Part shown: piece after piece, positions 1 through 10,350 of the stretch
Numbering within the stretch: the stretch's first letter is position 1
Layout: each line of letters starts with the position of its first letter
Assembly (NCBI GenBank): GCA_017979445.1
Contig: CM030709.1
Location: 7,916,001-7,980,000 of the forward strand
Direction of reading: 5' to 3'
From: Akebia trifoliata
Lineage: Eukaryota > Streptophyta > Magnoliopsida > Ranunculales > Lardizabalaceae
Length of the DNA stretch: 64,000 nt
The notes under the pieces: generated by a model
The model's database searches: none
Seen by the model: only the letters and a program-made list of their open reading frames with translations
Told to the model about the DNA's origin: nothing
Program-made: the position numbers and the translations under genes

Positions 1-545
1 GGCAAGCTGGACCTTGATAAGCTCCTCAGGAAGGGTAGGTCCCACGAAGCAATGAATTCCTTGGAGCCACCCTACAGAGTCCGGTTGACCCTCGACTCAA
101 CCAGTTGCACGTAGGACTTTCAGAGGGGGCGGTGCGTGTGACCATGGGATCAGTCTCACCCAAAGGGTGGGGATACCCATGATAAGCAATAAAAAAAAAG
201 GTATCATATATCATTGTCATTGACGGAGCATTATGACACTTTTTGGGGTTGATGACATGAATTCCATTTGGGAAAAGGTTGATGATGATAACAATCAACC
301 CTTTATATTGGTTAGTTATATGAAACACACTTTGAGAAATGTTTGGTTGCAGAACTAAATTTTCTAACTTCCCCTTGTTATTAGTAAATAATGGTGAGAA
401 TAGAAATATACATATTTCTAGGTCATGTACACAACATTCATTTACTGTGGGGCTGTTCTATATGAAGTTCTGTGTTTTGGAAATGCATGGCTCTCTCTTC
501 ATGCTGTAATCTTCACTACTTATGTTCTTTTACTTTTTTTCTTAG
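1..545. other. Upstream flank or intron of the bZIP gene
   Basis: No confident coding exon was found here. The first 35 bases could encode a short stretch (GKLDLDKLLRKG) ending at a possible GGTAGG donor, so an upstream exon of the bZIP gene may end here, but I cannot confirm it. The rest is AT-rich and ends in a pyrimidine tract and CTTAG acceptor at 541-545. The basic DNA-binding region expected upstream of the zipper is not visible and probably lies outside the window. Confidence 0.4.
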
Positions 546-1592
546 GCCATGTACGAGGAGTTGAACAGAAAAGCTGCCGATTTAGAATTGGAGAATGAGA
601 GTAGGAGACAAGTATGTCGTACGCTCTTTGTTTCTAGATAACTAGATACTCTATGGAGATTCTGCTTAAGATCCTTTGTTATGCTAGTGTCTTGATCATC
701 TATTGAATCCATTTACAAATGTTTTTTTTTTTTTTTTTTCTGAGAAAAGGAGAAGGAGCTGGTCATGAAAGAGTATCAGTGGCTGAAGGACAAAAACAAA
801 CATTTAAAAGAGCTGGTAAGATCTATTTTCCCCTAAGAGAATATTTACATTTCTGATAATGGTTTCCCCACATTTTAGATGGCCAGGACTATGAAGGCTG
901 ACATAGAAAAAGCTTCAGAAGAAATTCAGTCAACCCACATCAAGTTTCCTCCAGTGTCTCTGGCTGAGATTCCGCAATTGCTTATATACAGCAGACCCAT
1001 GTTTCTGCCTTTCATCTGGCCTTCCATCATCCAATCTTTAAATCCTTCTCAAGCACTACCCGGTCCTCAAAATACTACAAAACATGATCCCATGACACCC
1101 AACAAGAAGTCCAATCCAAACGAGTCGAAGACTCCCTTCTATTTATTGCCATGCCCCTTGTTCTTCCTTCACCCCACGGATTCCTGCATGTCGAGTGAAA
1201 GACGATACAATATTTTTGTTGGTAACAAACATAGCACAGGAACATCTTCGGAAAACGTCGAGAACCAACAACCATCTTTATCCAGAGAAGTTGAAACATG
1301 TACTTCTAAATCTACTGAAGCCAACCCAATCCACCACCCTTCTGATGCTTCAATCAGGTTCTTGGCTGACCGAAACAAGGAATGTGGTTTCTTAGGCACT
1401 CATCCCACATGTGATAATGGACTCGAACAAGATTCCACTTCGAATGAGAATTCTGCAAGATCTGTTGATTTGGAAAGTATTAATGGAGTAGGTGTGCATC
1501 TGAGTAAGAAACTAGTGGATGCAACTGCAGCAGCAAAAGCTAGAAACAGGAGGAAGGAAATCAATAAACTTAATAACCTCTGCAATCGATAA
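546..1592 (+). CDS. bZIP-type transcription factor, 3' part (partial)
   Basis: Three exons are readable: 546-611, 750-815 and 879-1592, joined by GT-AG introns in phase 0. The first two exons and the start of the third form a coiled coil. Heptad positions hold Leu6, Leu13, Arg20, Val27, Leu34 and Leu41, counted from the first residue of exon 546-611. This is a leucine zipper; the basic region should lie in an upstream exon not seen here. The long last exon is Pro/Ser/Asn-rich and contains FYLLPCPLFF, a Cys-Pro aromatic motif I associate with a small group of plant bZIP proteins. It also has a basic C-terminal segment (AAAKARNRRKEINKL). The protein is probably nuclear, binding DNA as a dimer; target genes are unknown. 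The stop follows shortly after the basic segment, and family members may run a few residues longer. A bHLH-type coiled coil is the main alternative. Confidence 0.7.
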
Positions 1593-1617
1593 CTTCGGCT
1601 ATGTTGTTGAGATTTTT

Positions 1618-1623
1618 AATAAA
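1618..1623 (+). terminator. Poly(A) signal of the bZIP gene
   Basis: AATAAA lies 26 bases after the stop codon of the bZIP-type gene, in a T-rich context. It is a plausible near-upstream polyadenylation element. A second signal further downstream cannot be excluded. Confidence 0.4.
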
Positions 1624-2200
1624 GTTTTGGCGGATCTTGATCAACTTTCTTCTGTTACTGAGCATAATCTGTATCTTTCGGGCCAGGCCAGGCCATGCAA
1701 AAGGAATGTTTGGGCTTTTAACTCTGTAAAAACTGTAAATAGAAATGTAGAAGCTTTTGAGTTTAAAGACATTATCCCAGCTTGGCTGAGAGTCTTAGAT
1801 TTGGATTGGATCTGATATAGTAGTACCCTATCGGATAATATCCTGATTCAATCTTTATTGGGTTAGACCCGATCCAATCACTTGTTGGATCGGGTTTAAA
1901 TCAATGTTTTGATCCAAAGAAGACCTCACTGGCAATTGTCAAACCCTTTTCTAGAGAATCCATTTTCCCACAAATAATTTTATTAAAAAAATTATTTTCC
2001 TTACGCTTTCTTTTAAGCGGACTGTTACGTTTAACACCTATACGTTACAACTTTAACGGTAATGATCACGGACGACCGTTTATATTTCCACCACCCTTGT
2101 CACATCACATGCACGGAAAGCAACATTATCTAGTGAAACGGAACGTAATTTAAGTTCTGTACCACATGTTACAAACCACCACTTTTTAGGTAGTCTCTTG
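1624..2200. other. Intergenic region, bZIP gene to root-cap gene
   Basis: No coding potential was recognised. The left half is probably bZIP 3' UTR and flank. The right half (about 1990-2200) is the upstream region of the root-cap gene. No transposon ends were identified. Confidence 0.5.
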
Positions 2201-2207
2201 TATAAAA
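2201..2207 (+). promoter_or_regulatory. TATA box of the root-cap gene
   Basis: TATAAAA lies 62 bases upstream of the first ATG (2263) of the root-cap gene. Transcription would start near 2230 and give a 5' leader of about 30 bases. Spacing and sequence match a plant core promoter. Confidence 0.65.
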
Positions 2208-2262
2208 GGAGGCGTAGGTTAACCACCTTCCACATCCCATTGTGAAATTTTAACTAGCTTCA

Positions 2263-4794
2263 ATGGGTGGAGCTATTGTGAGCCTGCATGTTTTCTCCTC
2301 CTCATCCTCTTCATGGTGGTGTTGGCAGAGGCACAAGGCTATTACCCAAAGACAGCGAAGTGCAAGATAAAGAAGTACAAGTATTGCTACAATTTGGAGC
2401 ACAATTGCCCCAACTACTGTCCTGGTGGGGATTGTGTTGTGGACTGTGTCTCTTGCAAGCCCTTGTGTAGTAAGTCTCCCTTTGTGAGGAATTTTTTTCC
2501 TTCAATTTTGAACCCAATTAATCTAAGAATAATGCTGAAGTGACCTCAGCCAGTCTCATATCACACTTCTTGACGTGAAAGTGTATGGGAATCATAGATG
2601 TTTTCATCGAGATAAGAGTGAGAAAGCATCTATGATTCTAATCCACTGTCACGTCAAGAAGTGCGATATGAGGTTTCAGGTTTAGGTCACTCCAGCATGA
2701 CTCTTAATCTAAACTGTGAACCCTCTAGAAGGCCGAGGAGTCATTTGGTTCAATGAGAACCACAATCCAAGCTCCACGTGATCCTTCGGGGTGTGTGTAG
2801 ATATTTTGCCCTCGAATGCCCTTCATGGAATGCTAACATCTAAGTCTTTGTGGGGATGTTAGCATGCTTCATATATTTCTTTTATTAATGATGCTAAAGT
2901 GATCTCTAAATTGACCTCATTTCACATTTTGTTGGCATAAAGGTGTGTATAATCATAAATACTTTTCATCAAGATACAAGTGAAAAGCATCTATGGTTCT
3001 GTGCACCTCCATGTCAGAAAAGTGTGAAATGAGTTCAAAATCTTGAGGTCACTCCAATGTGACTGTTCTTTCATATGGTGTCCCTCAAAAATTCTAAAAG
3101 ACAAAGTAGAAACACTTTTGAAAGGATCCCAACGAATCCATGCCGACCTTATGTGACCCATGAACGTTTGGCTCACACAGCTTGGTAAGCCTACAAACAA
3201 CAAATATTAGCCTGATTCTTCATTTCTACTATGTTCCATTGGAGCACTTCTTATCATGGATTTGGGTCCCAAGTGCGCCCATGATTTAGAAAACATGCTT
3301 GAATCCAATGCATTGAGATCACCAATCAGATTTATTTTTGGTGATCAAATCATGGTTGCAAAATTTTGTCTCGTCCTCCCACTGATACTGAATTGGCTCA
3401 TTCAAGTCATCTTGTTTCGGATGATTCAAACTGTTAAATCCATTTAAAATTATTTAATTTTATATAAATAATTACCATGAAATCCATTAGAGATGTTCAG
3501 TCACAAAATCTTATTCCTATATAAATATCAAATGTTTAAAGGGCAAAGATAGGTTTACTCATGAAAAATGATTCATATAAAAGAACATGTGATCTCCACC
3601 TTCAAAACACAAAATCCAACTGATGAGATTTATAAGTATCTCAATAATACATATCCTTATGAATTATGATAAATCCTGATGGTTGGATTTTGTGTTTTTA
3701 AGGGTCACGATCACTTATTTTTCTAAGAGTCTCCTAATCTAGACCTATCTTTAAATCATTAAAAATTAATTATTTAATATAAATTCAGCCAATTTTTTCA
3801 AAATATTGGACTTAGTCGTCTTCGATCTCAGATGAGTAAATTTGACAGATAATTCAACTTGATAATCTTTTTTCGGGATCAAGACGACTCACCATAGTCA
3901 TGCTCTGGGACTAGTTTTTAACCCTTAAATGGTCCAAATGGGTGGATCATGACATGGATAAGTCAGTGGGCCCAAAAGAAAATGCCACGTAAATGTAAGA
4001 AGAGAAATGGGAGTCAGGTAGCCCACCAACTCAGTGGAGTACACGATCCTGACTTTTATAACAATTAACTGACACTAACCCTTCATGATCCTATGGTGCT
4101 AACGTCCACAGAGTGCGATGTGCCTGGGGCGGTATGCCAAGATCCACGCTTCATAGGTGGTGATGGCATCACCTTCTACTTCCATGGCAAGAAGGACCAC
4201 AACTTTTGCCTCCTCTCAGACTCCAATCTCCACATCAACGCACACTTCATCGGACGGCGGAACAACAACATGATGAGAGACTTCACTTGGGTCCACTCGA
4301 TCGCCGTCCTCTTTGATACCCATATATTCTACGCTGCAGCACGTAAGACATCGAAATGGGATGACACCATCGACCATCTCCTCCTCTCCTTCAACCATCA
4401 ACCCATCTACCTCCCACAATCAGAAGGTGCCAAGTGGCAATCCGATATTGCACCAAGTGTCAGCATCACTCGAACCAATGGTGTGACCATTGAAGTTGAA
4501 GGAAATTTTAAGATCACAGCTACTGTGGTTCCCATCACTGATGAAGAATCAAGGGTGCATAATTACGGTATTGCCACTGAAGAAGATTGCTTTGCTCATT
4601 TGGAACTAGGGTTTAAGTTTTACTCTCTAAGTGAGAAGGTGACCGGGGTACTGGGTCAAACGTACAGGAAGGATTATATGAGTAGGGTGAATGTGTCAAC
4701 GGCTATGCCGGTTATGGGTGGAGAAAGAGAGTTTTTGTCGTCTAGTATTTTCTCTACCGATTGCTCTGTAGCCCGGTTTGTGGGTAAGAAGTAA
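2263..4794 (+). CDS. Secreted root-cap domain / LEA-related protein, frameshifted exon 1
   Basis: Two exons: about 2263-2469 (donor A|GTAAGT) and 4112-4794 (acceptor CACAG). The 1.64-kb intron joins in frame to give [19 protein letters not shown]. Exon 1 encodes a hydrophobic signal-peptide core ([15 protein letters not shown]) and a Cys-rich segment with [13 protein letters not shown] and CVSCKPLC. Exon 2 encodes the root-cap domain, with [60 protein letters not shown] and AMPVMGGE, and has no internal stop. The family (LEA-protein-related, At5g60520-like) is secreted and known mainly from root-cap and reproductive tissue; its biochemical role is unclear. Oddity: the ATG at 2263 reads about ten residues, then leaves the frame of the hydrophobic core within TTTT at 2291-2294. 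One more T would join them. Starting at the in-frame ATG at 2313 would lose most of the signal peptide. This is either a real lesion or a base-call error. Confidence 0.85.
2524..2706. repeat. Fold-back MITE, family 1, in root-cap intron
   Basis: The ends TAAGAATAATGCTGAAGTGA and, on the reverse strand, TAAGAGTCATGCTGGAGTGA are inverted repeats. Inner arms also pair, including CATAGATG against CATCTATG and TTGACGTGA against TCACGTCAA. The whole element can fold into one long hairpin of about 183 bases. No coding capacity. Similar elements occur at 2885-3070, 5355-5520 and 6075-6231. Confidence 0.8.
2885..3070. repeat. Fold-back MITE, family 1, second copy in root-cap intron
   Basis: The left end AATGATGCTAAAGTGATCTC and right end GAGGTCACTCCAATGTGACT are inverted relatives of the element at 2524-2706. 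The inner arms carry CATAAATACTTTTCATC and GTGAAAAGCATCTATGG. It sits in the same intron, about 180 bases downstream of the first copy, and has no coding capacity. Confidence 0.7.
3561..3735. repeat. Fold-back MITE, family 2, in root-cap intron
   Basis: The arms CAAAACACAAAATCCAAC and GTTGGATTTTGTGTTTTTAAG are inverted, and the inner segments TGAGATTTATAAG and ATGATAAATCCTGATGG partly pair. Related fold-backs with the same AAAATCCAA core lie at 10040-10215 and 23950-24118. This is the third hairpin element in this intron. Confidence 0.65.
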
Positions 4795-5003
4795 AAGATG
4801 ACTTGTTTGGTGTGTGTTTGGTTACTCGGTTATGTCTGCTCTTTATGTGAAAAAAAAATAAAGTTGTGGTTTGTTTACATTAAATAACAGCTTCAGCTCT
4901 CTAGTGTTTATGGTTTAGATTAGATTTTAATTTTTTTTTAACTCGATAGAAAGAATTGAACTTAAGAGGGTCATTGAACTCTCATATTTAAAATTTAGAT
5001 TTT

Positions 5004-5028
5004 ATTTATTTATTTATTTATTTATTGG
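5004..5028. repeat. (ATTT)n microsatellite
   Basis: About six tandem TTAT/ATTT units lie between the root-cap gene and the SINE-like element. Confidence 0.85.
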
Positions 5029-5031
5029 TTA

Positions 5032-5146
5032 ATCTTTTTTTAATGAGATCAGTAATTTGGTAAATCGTGGGATTTGAGCCCGAGTCGTCTATGATATCAT
5101 CACATCTAAGATTTACCGACTAAGGTAGCTGGCACCTTTGCATTGG
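5032..5146 (-). mobile_element. tRNA-related SINE fragment
   Basis: Read on the minus strand, the element starts with AGCTACCTTAGTCGGTAAAT (revcomp of 5111-5130), close to a pol III A box (TRGCNNAGYNGG). About 30 bases on it has GGCTCAAATCCC (revcomp of 5069-5080), close to a B box (GGTTCRANNCC). It ends in a short A run (revcomp of the T run near 5036-5042). A-B spacing, order and tail fit a short tRNA-derived SINE. It could also be a degenerate tRNA-like repeat of other origin. Confidence 0.55.
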
Positions 5147-5354
5147 GACTTACTTATACCCTATAAATGTTTGGGTATATATCAAAAATCATCTATTGGT
5201 GATTTCTATATATTATATTTGAGTATCTTTCATCGTTGACCCAATGAAATCATCAAGCCACACCAATTCATTTATTTAGAGAGTTCATGAAACGAGTCCA
5301 AGAATAACATAAATATTGAAATAGTAAATATTTGTAAATAAGGTCTTATCTACA

Positions 5355-5520
5355 AATGAATAATGTTGAAGTGACCTCAAGATTATACCTTATATCTCGT
5401 ACGTCTTGACGTGAAAGTGAACCATATCTCAATGAAAAGTATTTATGGTTCTTACCCACTTTCATGTTAAGATGTACTATATGAGGTACAACTTGAAAGC
5501 ACTCCAATATGACTCTTTAC
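5355..5520. repeat. Fold-back MITE, family 1
   Basis: The left end GAATAATGTTGAAGTGACCT and right end GCACTCCAATATGACTC are inverted. The inner arms GTCTTGACGTGAAAGTG and CACTTTCATGTTAAGATG pair. Same family as the two copies in the root-cap intron. Confidence 0.75.
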
Positions 5521-5602
5521 AAATTTCTATTAATCAAATGAAAATCATCCAATTAACAAAATAAAAACTTATTAAAGATAGGGTAGGTTGTTGAGGAATT
5601 TG

Positions 5603-5608
<6 letters not shown>

Positions 5609-5644
<36 letters not shown>
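5609..5644. repeat. (GT)n microsatellite
   Basis: About 16 uninterrupted GT units followed by ATGTATGT. A likely length-polymorphic marker. Confidence 0.95.
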
Positions 5645-5648
<4 letters not shown>

Positions 5649-6074
5649 GGAAGATATATACTATATAGACAATGAAAACCATAATTTAAAGAGTGGTGCT
5701 GGAATTAGGGGCAGAGCTTGGATTTTATTGTAATGGGGCAAAACTATAATTAATGGTACAATTGAAAAACTTGAATATTAATAGCTTTGATGAGAAATTC
5801 AAAGATTTTTTGTTGGAAGTTAAAGAAAAGACTATTTAGGTCTTTTCAAATTAATTCATGAGAGAAAACCTATTCAAGAGACAATGTAATCTTCAAAAAT
5901 TGTAAGGGGGGCTGGGGAAAAAATTAGAGGGAGGTGATGGGGTGGGGACAAATAAGGAGGGAGATGAGTGAGTGGGGGCAAATGAGGCATATATTTAGTT
6001 GAAAATACAGGATTGTCTCAAAGCTCTATGGAGGCAATTGCCCCCACAAGCTCCTTACTAGCTCCGCCCTAGCT

Positions 6075-6231
6075 TGAGTAACATCGAAATTGCATCATTT
6101 AAGACATTGGTGTGCACAAAACCATAGATGCTTCTCACTAGTATCTCGATGAAAAGCATCTATGGTTTTATAGATACATCCACGCCAGTAATGCCTAAAA
6201 TGATGTCAATTTCAATGTTACTTCAGCATTT
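6075..6231. repeat. Fold-back MITE related to family 1
   Basis: The left end GAGTAACATCGAAATTG and right end CAATTTCAATGTTACTTC are inverted. The inner arms are perfect or nearly so (CCATAGATGCTT against AAGCATCTATGG). It differs from the other family-1 copies at its ends and may be a sister family. Confidence 0.7.
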
Positions 6232-6716
6232 TCCTAATTTTAAAACTCAAAAGCTTGACTCATATGTCCATCAAACCGGAGTCAAGTCGAAAATTTGCAA
6301 GTAGACTTGGTTGAATCATATAAAAATATGATAAATAGATAAATAAAACAAATTCAAAATGGATATTTAATTTGTTCTCCAAGAAATATTATAGATAACA
6401 AGTTAACTTGGACCTGACTTGGTGCATTTTCGATCCAGCTCAACCAAGTTGGAGAGTTATCTCAATTAGTTGGTTCCATCGAATTTTCGGGCCAGTTAAG
6501 TCACCTTGAAATCAAATCGAGTTGATCTGAGTTAGCTGAATTTTGAACCGACTCAATGAATTTTAAAACTACCATGCAAACAAATACATGCCAAGCTTTG
6601 GCTAGTTGTTAAGCATTCCCACCACAGAAAACATATTGTACATTAATGATGATCACATGATCATCATAACAAGTCGGATACATGCTTTCACATTTTCAAT
6701 CTGAACTCCTTTACAT

Positions 6717-6737
6717 AGAGAGAGAGAGAGAGAGAGA
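6717..6737. repeat. (GA)n microsatellite in LysM gene 3' flank
   Basis: About ten AG units lie some 30 bases beyond the stop codon of the LysM gene, probably inside its 3' UTR. Confidence 0.9.
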
Positions 6738-6767
6738 AACAAAGCAAACTTAGAAGAACTTGAAAAA

Positions 6768-7097
6768 CTATCTAAAATTGAAAGGAGTTATCTTGATAAC
6801 TAGACCAGGGAAAACATCATCTGGATCATGGATATGAGGATTCTCTTCCACGATGAACGGGTCTCCGCATTTTTCGCTAATCGTGTTTAGAGTCTCTCCT
6901 TCTCCAACGACGTAAATCTCATCACAAGGCTTGTTATTCACCATCCGATCCATTCGAATAAGCGATGATTCGCTTTCTCTTGAATCACAACAACCCAACA
7001 AGAGTAATAGTGCTAGGAACAATGAACAATACCATGAGAGTCTCTCTGCCATTGATAATGATTTGTTGGCTGAAGATGAAAAAACTTTTGTTGCCAT
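6768..7097 (-). CDS. Small LysM-domain protein
   Basis: A single-exon gene for 109 residues. A hydrophobic segment (about residues 21-37, WYCSLFLALLLLLGCC) acts as signal peptide or anchor. A single LysM domain follows at about 60-107, starting EIYVVGEGETLNTISEKCG and ending DDVFPGLVIKITP, with the usual GETL and NP features. LysM domains bind N-acetylglucosamine-containing glycans such as chitin. Plant proteins of this short type (At4g25433/At5g62150-like) have no kinase domain and an unknown role, perhaps apoplastic glycan binding. Two in-frame Met codons precede the hydrophobic segment; I chose the first because it is in the usual position for the family, but the second (residue 16) would give a more compact signal peptide. 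No truncation is evident. Confidence 0.88.
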   Translation of the reverse strand: MATKVFSSSANKSLSMAERLSWYCSLFLALLLLLGCCDSRESESSLIRMDRMVNNKPCDEIYVVGEGETLNTISEKCGDPFIVEENPHIHDPDDVFPGLVIKITPFNFR

Positions 7098-8834
7098 TCT
7101 TGTTGGAAAATTCCAAGTCTTGTGGGTTTCTTAAAGATGGGATTTTAATTTTTTAGGTAAGATGGAGGTTTTCTAAGATGGGTTTAGAGATAGTAAGTCT
7201 TGGTGGTGGTTGGAAACTTGGAGTGGGTGCAAGTTTTGAAGGGAGTTGAAATGGCTCTCTCATAAGTGTATTAGGTTGGTTATTGGTGATTGTCAATGTT
7301 TGTGTGTGAAAGAGAGTAATAAGTAGGTTTTAATTGGTTTTTCATTTTTAAATTTTAGGACCCACCAAATTTGTACAGACAGGTGGATGGAAAAATCAAT
7401 GTGTTTTGGTTTTATCTCATATTTTTTATGAAGAGAATGAATCTTTTTTAGGTAAGGATGGAGAAAAAATGGATTCGGGTCTTCGATTAGATCAAAGAGT
7501 TGACAAATTGGGTGGGACTCTGATTCAAATTGGTTTGAGTAATTGATATTAATCATAGTTTGTGTTTATGGTCCAACAACTCCACACTAGGGGTGGTGGG
7601 TTTGTTTTCAATAATAATTTGGACAGTCAATGGGACAGGCCCCGACCCCTTATACTTTTTCACATCCCGAAAATGTTGGGATCGAAATATGATTCTTAAA
7701 TTAAATCTCGAATTAATAGATGCGAACAAAGAGAATGATGATGGTGAACCCGATTAGTGGGGTTAGTCGTACAATACAAATTCAGGTCATTTGCGCCCAC
7801 TTTGGCACCCCTAAAACTAAAAGGTTTATGTTTTTATGGTGCATAGAACATCAATCTCAATCAAGCAATTTTATAATTATGTGATGTTTAGTAGTTTGAT
7901 TACATTGGATCTGGTGTAAGGGCTCTTCTATGATTATCTTCTTCAAGTTGTCGGATGCCTCTTACCGTATCCCTTAATTCGTTGAAGCCAACATCTTGGG
8001 TAATCCTTCTCGATAAGATCAATTATGGGTAAAAACCATAGTATCATAGGATTTTTATATAATTATATCAATTAATTAACATTTAAAATAATCCACCAAG
8101 AGTTTGCCATGGTCATGACTTCAAGTCTCTTCATGTCGTTCTAATAAAAAAGTTGTGTGTACTATGTGGGTTGGTCCACAGAATGGGGCCAAGTCATGCT
8201 AGAGCCTGACCCCATTAACGGCCCTGTGCATAAGAGATCATGTACGTCCACAACTGACCAGACTAAGAGTTAAATCCAAGTTTACTTTTCAACTTTAAGC
8301 CATGTTGGGTACATTGTAAAGTTCCGCAAGTGAATTTGACTGTTTTGAGGGTGTTTCTTTCAATCTTTTTTAAGTGTCTCAAAATGATGAAATCTAATGA
8401 CATATTGCAACATTTTCAGTCGTAGAAAACTTTTTCAATTTTAATGACATTCTAGGTACTTGGTTGATTATAAATTTGAAGTTTACACAATTTACGAACT
8501 CCTCTCACATAAGCTCACCTCGAGCACTAATCTTTCAAGCTCAATTTAATTTGTAGAGAATATCGTATTTTGATGCGAGATCAAGGTTGAAAAGAGAGAG
8601 AGAGAGAGAGAGATAATCGTACAATAATCTTTCACAACTAAAAGTGTTGCAATTTTTTTGTTAGGTTTTAATCCTTCCCTTCCCGTGGTTGGGTCTTATA
8701 ATATTTTGCAAGGTCATTCTATTTGCACCCACCATGTATGCTCAATACCCCCATCCCACTCATGCAGCCTACTTTTCTCATAAATAATAGGGTCTTACAT
8801 AGTCCTCATAATCTGTCTCTCTTTTTCTATATGT

Positions 8835-8945
8835 TTTTTTTTACGCTTTCTTCACATAATCATATAAAATCATAAATATATGTCCTTGTGTATCCCAAAG
8901 CAAAGGATCTATGATTTTGTGAAGGGAGCGTACAAAAAAAAAGAG
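8835..8945. repeat. Fold-back MITE, family 4
   Basis: The left arm ACGCTTTCTTCACATAATCA pairs with the right arm TGATTTTGTGAAGGGAGCGT. Related hairpins lie at 18360-18505 and 19340-19522. Non-coding. Confidence 0.6.
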
Positions 8946-10039
8946 TCAAATTATCACGACTCAGGTCTTATATTGTCTTATTGAAAATATTTTTGGCATG
9001 ACTTGAGAAGAAATGTGACCAATATCATTTTGGTATGGGAAAGCAGACTAGTGCAATTTGGTTGAAATGACTGCAATGCATTTAATTTTCTAAGTCACAT
9101 AAAAAGTGAGCTTATATTTATTCACCAACTATTTTTTTAACACATCACCTAATGAAATTATATATGACACACCGCATGGAACATACATTAACTTTAAAAG
9201 AGAGTTATCAAACTAAAGATGGAAAAAAGGGAACCGTTGCCAATTCTGATTCAAAGTAGCCGACTCAAAGATTAGTCGAGTGCTCTAAGAGGCTCGGACC
9301 CTTGTTGGCAATCACTCGTTTAATTCTTGAAAATTTCATGAATTTTTTATTTTTTCCAATGAAAGTATTATTCTTTGGATTATTGAACTATTTTGAATAA
9401 TTCATGAATTTTAAGTTTGAAAAGAATAAAACACGTTTTTTACGAATTTTTATAAAACTCAGTAAAAAAAAAATGCTACCATAACTTGTTGTATGTGGCA
9501 AAGTGTAAACTTATAAGTTGTGATGTGTAACACAAGTCGACTTTGAAGAGGCCAAGTTTCAAAATTTTGGAAGAATTCACATTTTTACGTGACAAAGGTC
9601 ATTTTTATCTTTAAAAAAATAATGACATGACTAGGTACATTTATTTGAGATTATACCTGAATTTTCCAAATTGATGATTTGTCCCTTGACTTTGGTCTTC
9701 TTGTAAAAATCAATAAAGCAATAACCTCAATGTCCTCTTTATCACCACCATCATTATTACCATCATCAATTTCATCATCACCATCACTATCATATGGTTG
9801 GATTTTTTGTTTTCAAATTTTTGAAATGAAATGGATAATACATGTATGAAACATATGCCACATATTTTCCATTTATCCAATTTTTGACAGGATTTTTACA
9901 ATAAAAAATCGAATAGAACTTGAATTTTTCATGAATCGAATTTTTGTTGTATTCTAAATTGCTAAAAAAAAAAAAAAAGGTTGATTGAACAATATACATC
10001 CAATAAAACACAATCTTTGCCTATAATTTCTTTGGATTA

Positions 10040-10215
10040 TGTTCCCTTTACTCATGAAGAATGATTCATGGAAAAAAAATACATGATTCCAATCGTTTAA
10101 ATATAAAATCCAATGATTGAGATTTATCCTTGCATAAATATTTCCAAGATATGTGTTATCAAGATACACATATAATATTTTTTCAAAATTCATAGAATTT
10201 CATCCTCTAAAACCC
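10040..10215. repeat. Fold-back MITE remnant, family 2
   Basis: The left arm resembles the elements at 3561-3735 and 23950-24118: TCATGAAGAATGATTCATGG, then AAAATCCAATGATTGAGATT. The right arm is largely lost. It lies about 140 bases upstream of the PPR start codon and may contribute to its promoter region. Confidence 0.45.
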
Positions 10216-10350
10216 TTAAGGATTGAATCATATTTTTTTTTAGGCCACAAGTTGAGCCCAAGACCCTTAGTGAAGGTGAAATCCATACTAACTTAGTAAG
10301 GTTAGTCGGACTCACGAAAATTACGTAAACCTCTTCTAAAACATTACACC

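Larger units (their letters stand above)
4795..6767. other. Repeat-rich intergenic region, root-cap gene to LysM gene
   Basis: No gene was recognised. The stretch holds an (ATTT)n microsatellite, a SINE-like element, a (GT)n microsatellite and two family-1 MITEs, each listed separately. It also includes the 3' flanks of the two convergent genes. Confidence 0.6.
7098..10350. other. Intergenic region, LysM gene to PPR gene
   Basis: Upstream regions of the divergent LysM (-) and PPR (+) genes. About 3.2 kb of AT-rich sequence with no recognised gene. It holds a GA microsatellite near 8594-8613 and two fold-back elements (8835-8945 and 10040-10215). Short open frames here show no family resemblance. 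Confidence 0.6.

Noticed and set aside
26..328. Minus-strand open frame of 100 codons at the window start
   Set aside because: Low-quality composition, no family resemblance; it runs through an AT-rich intergenic or intronic stretch.
1519..1815. Overlapping open frame across the end of the bZIP gene, possibly a frameshifted C-terminus
   Set aside because: The bZIP reading frame ends naturally after its basic C-terminal segment, and the alternative frame does not continue the family's usual ending.
7293..7556. 87-codon minus-strand frame upstream of the LysM gene
   Set aside because: AT-rich promoter DNA with no domain; length is within chance for this composition.
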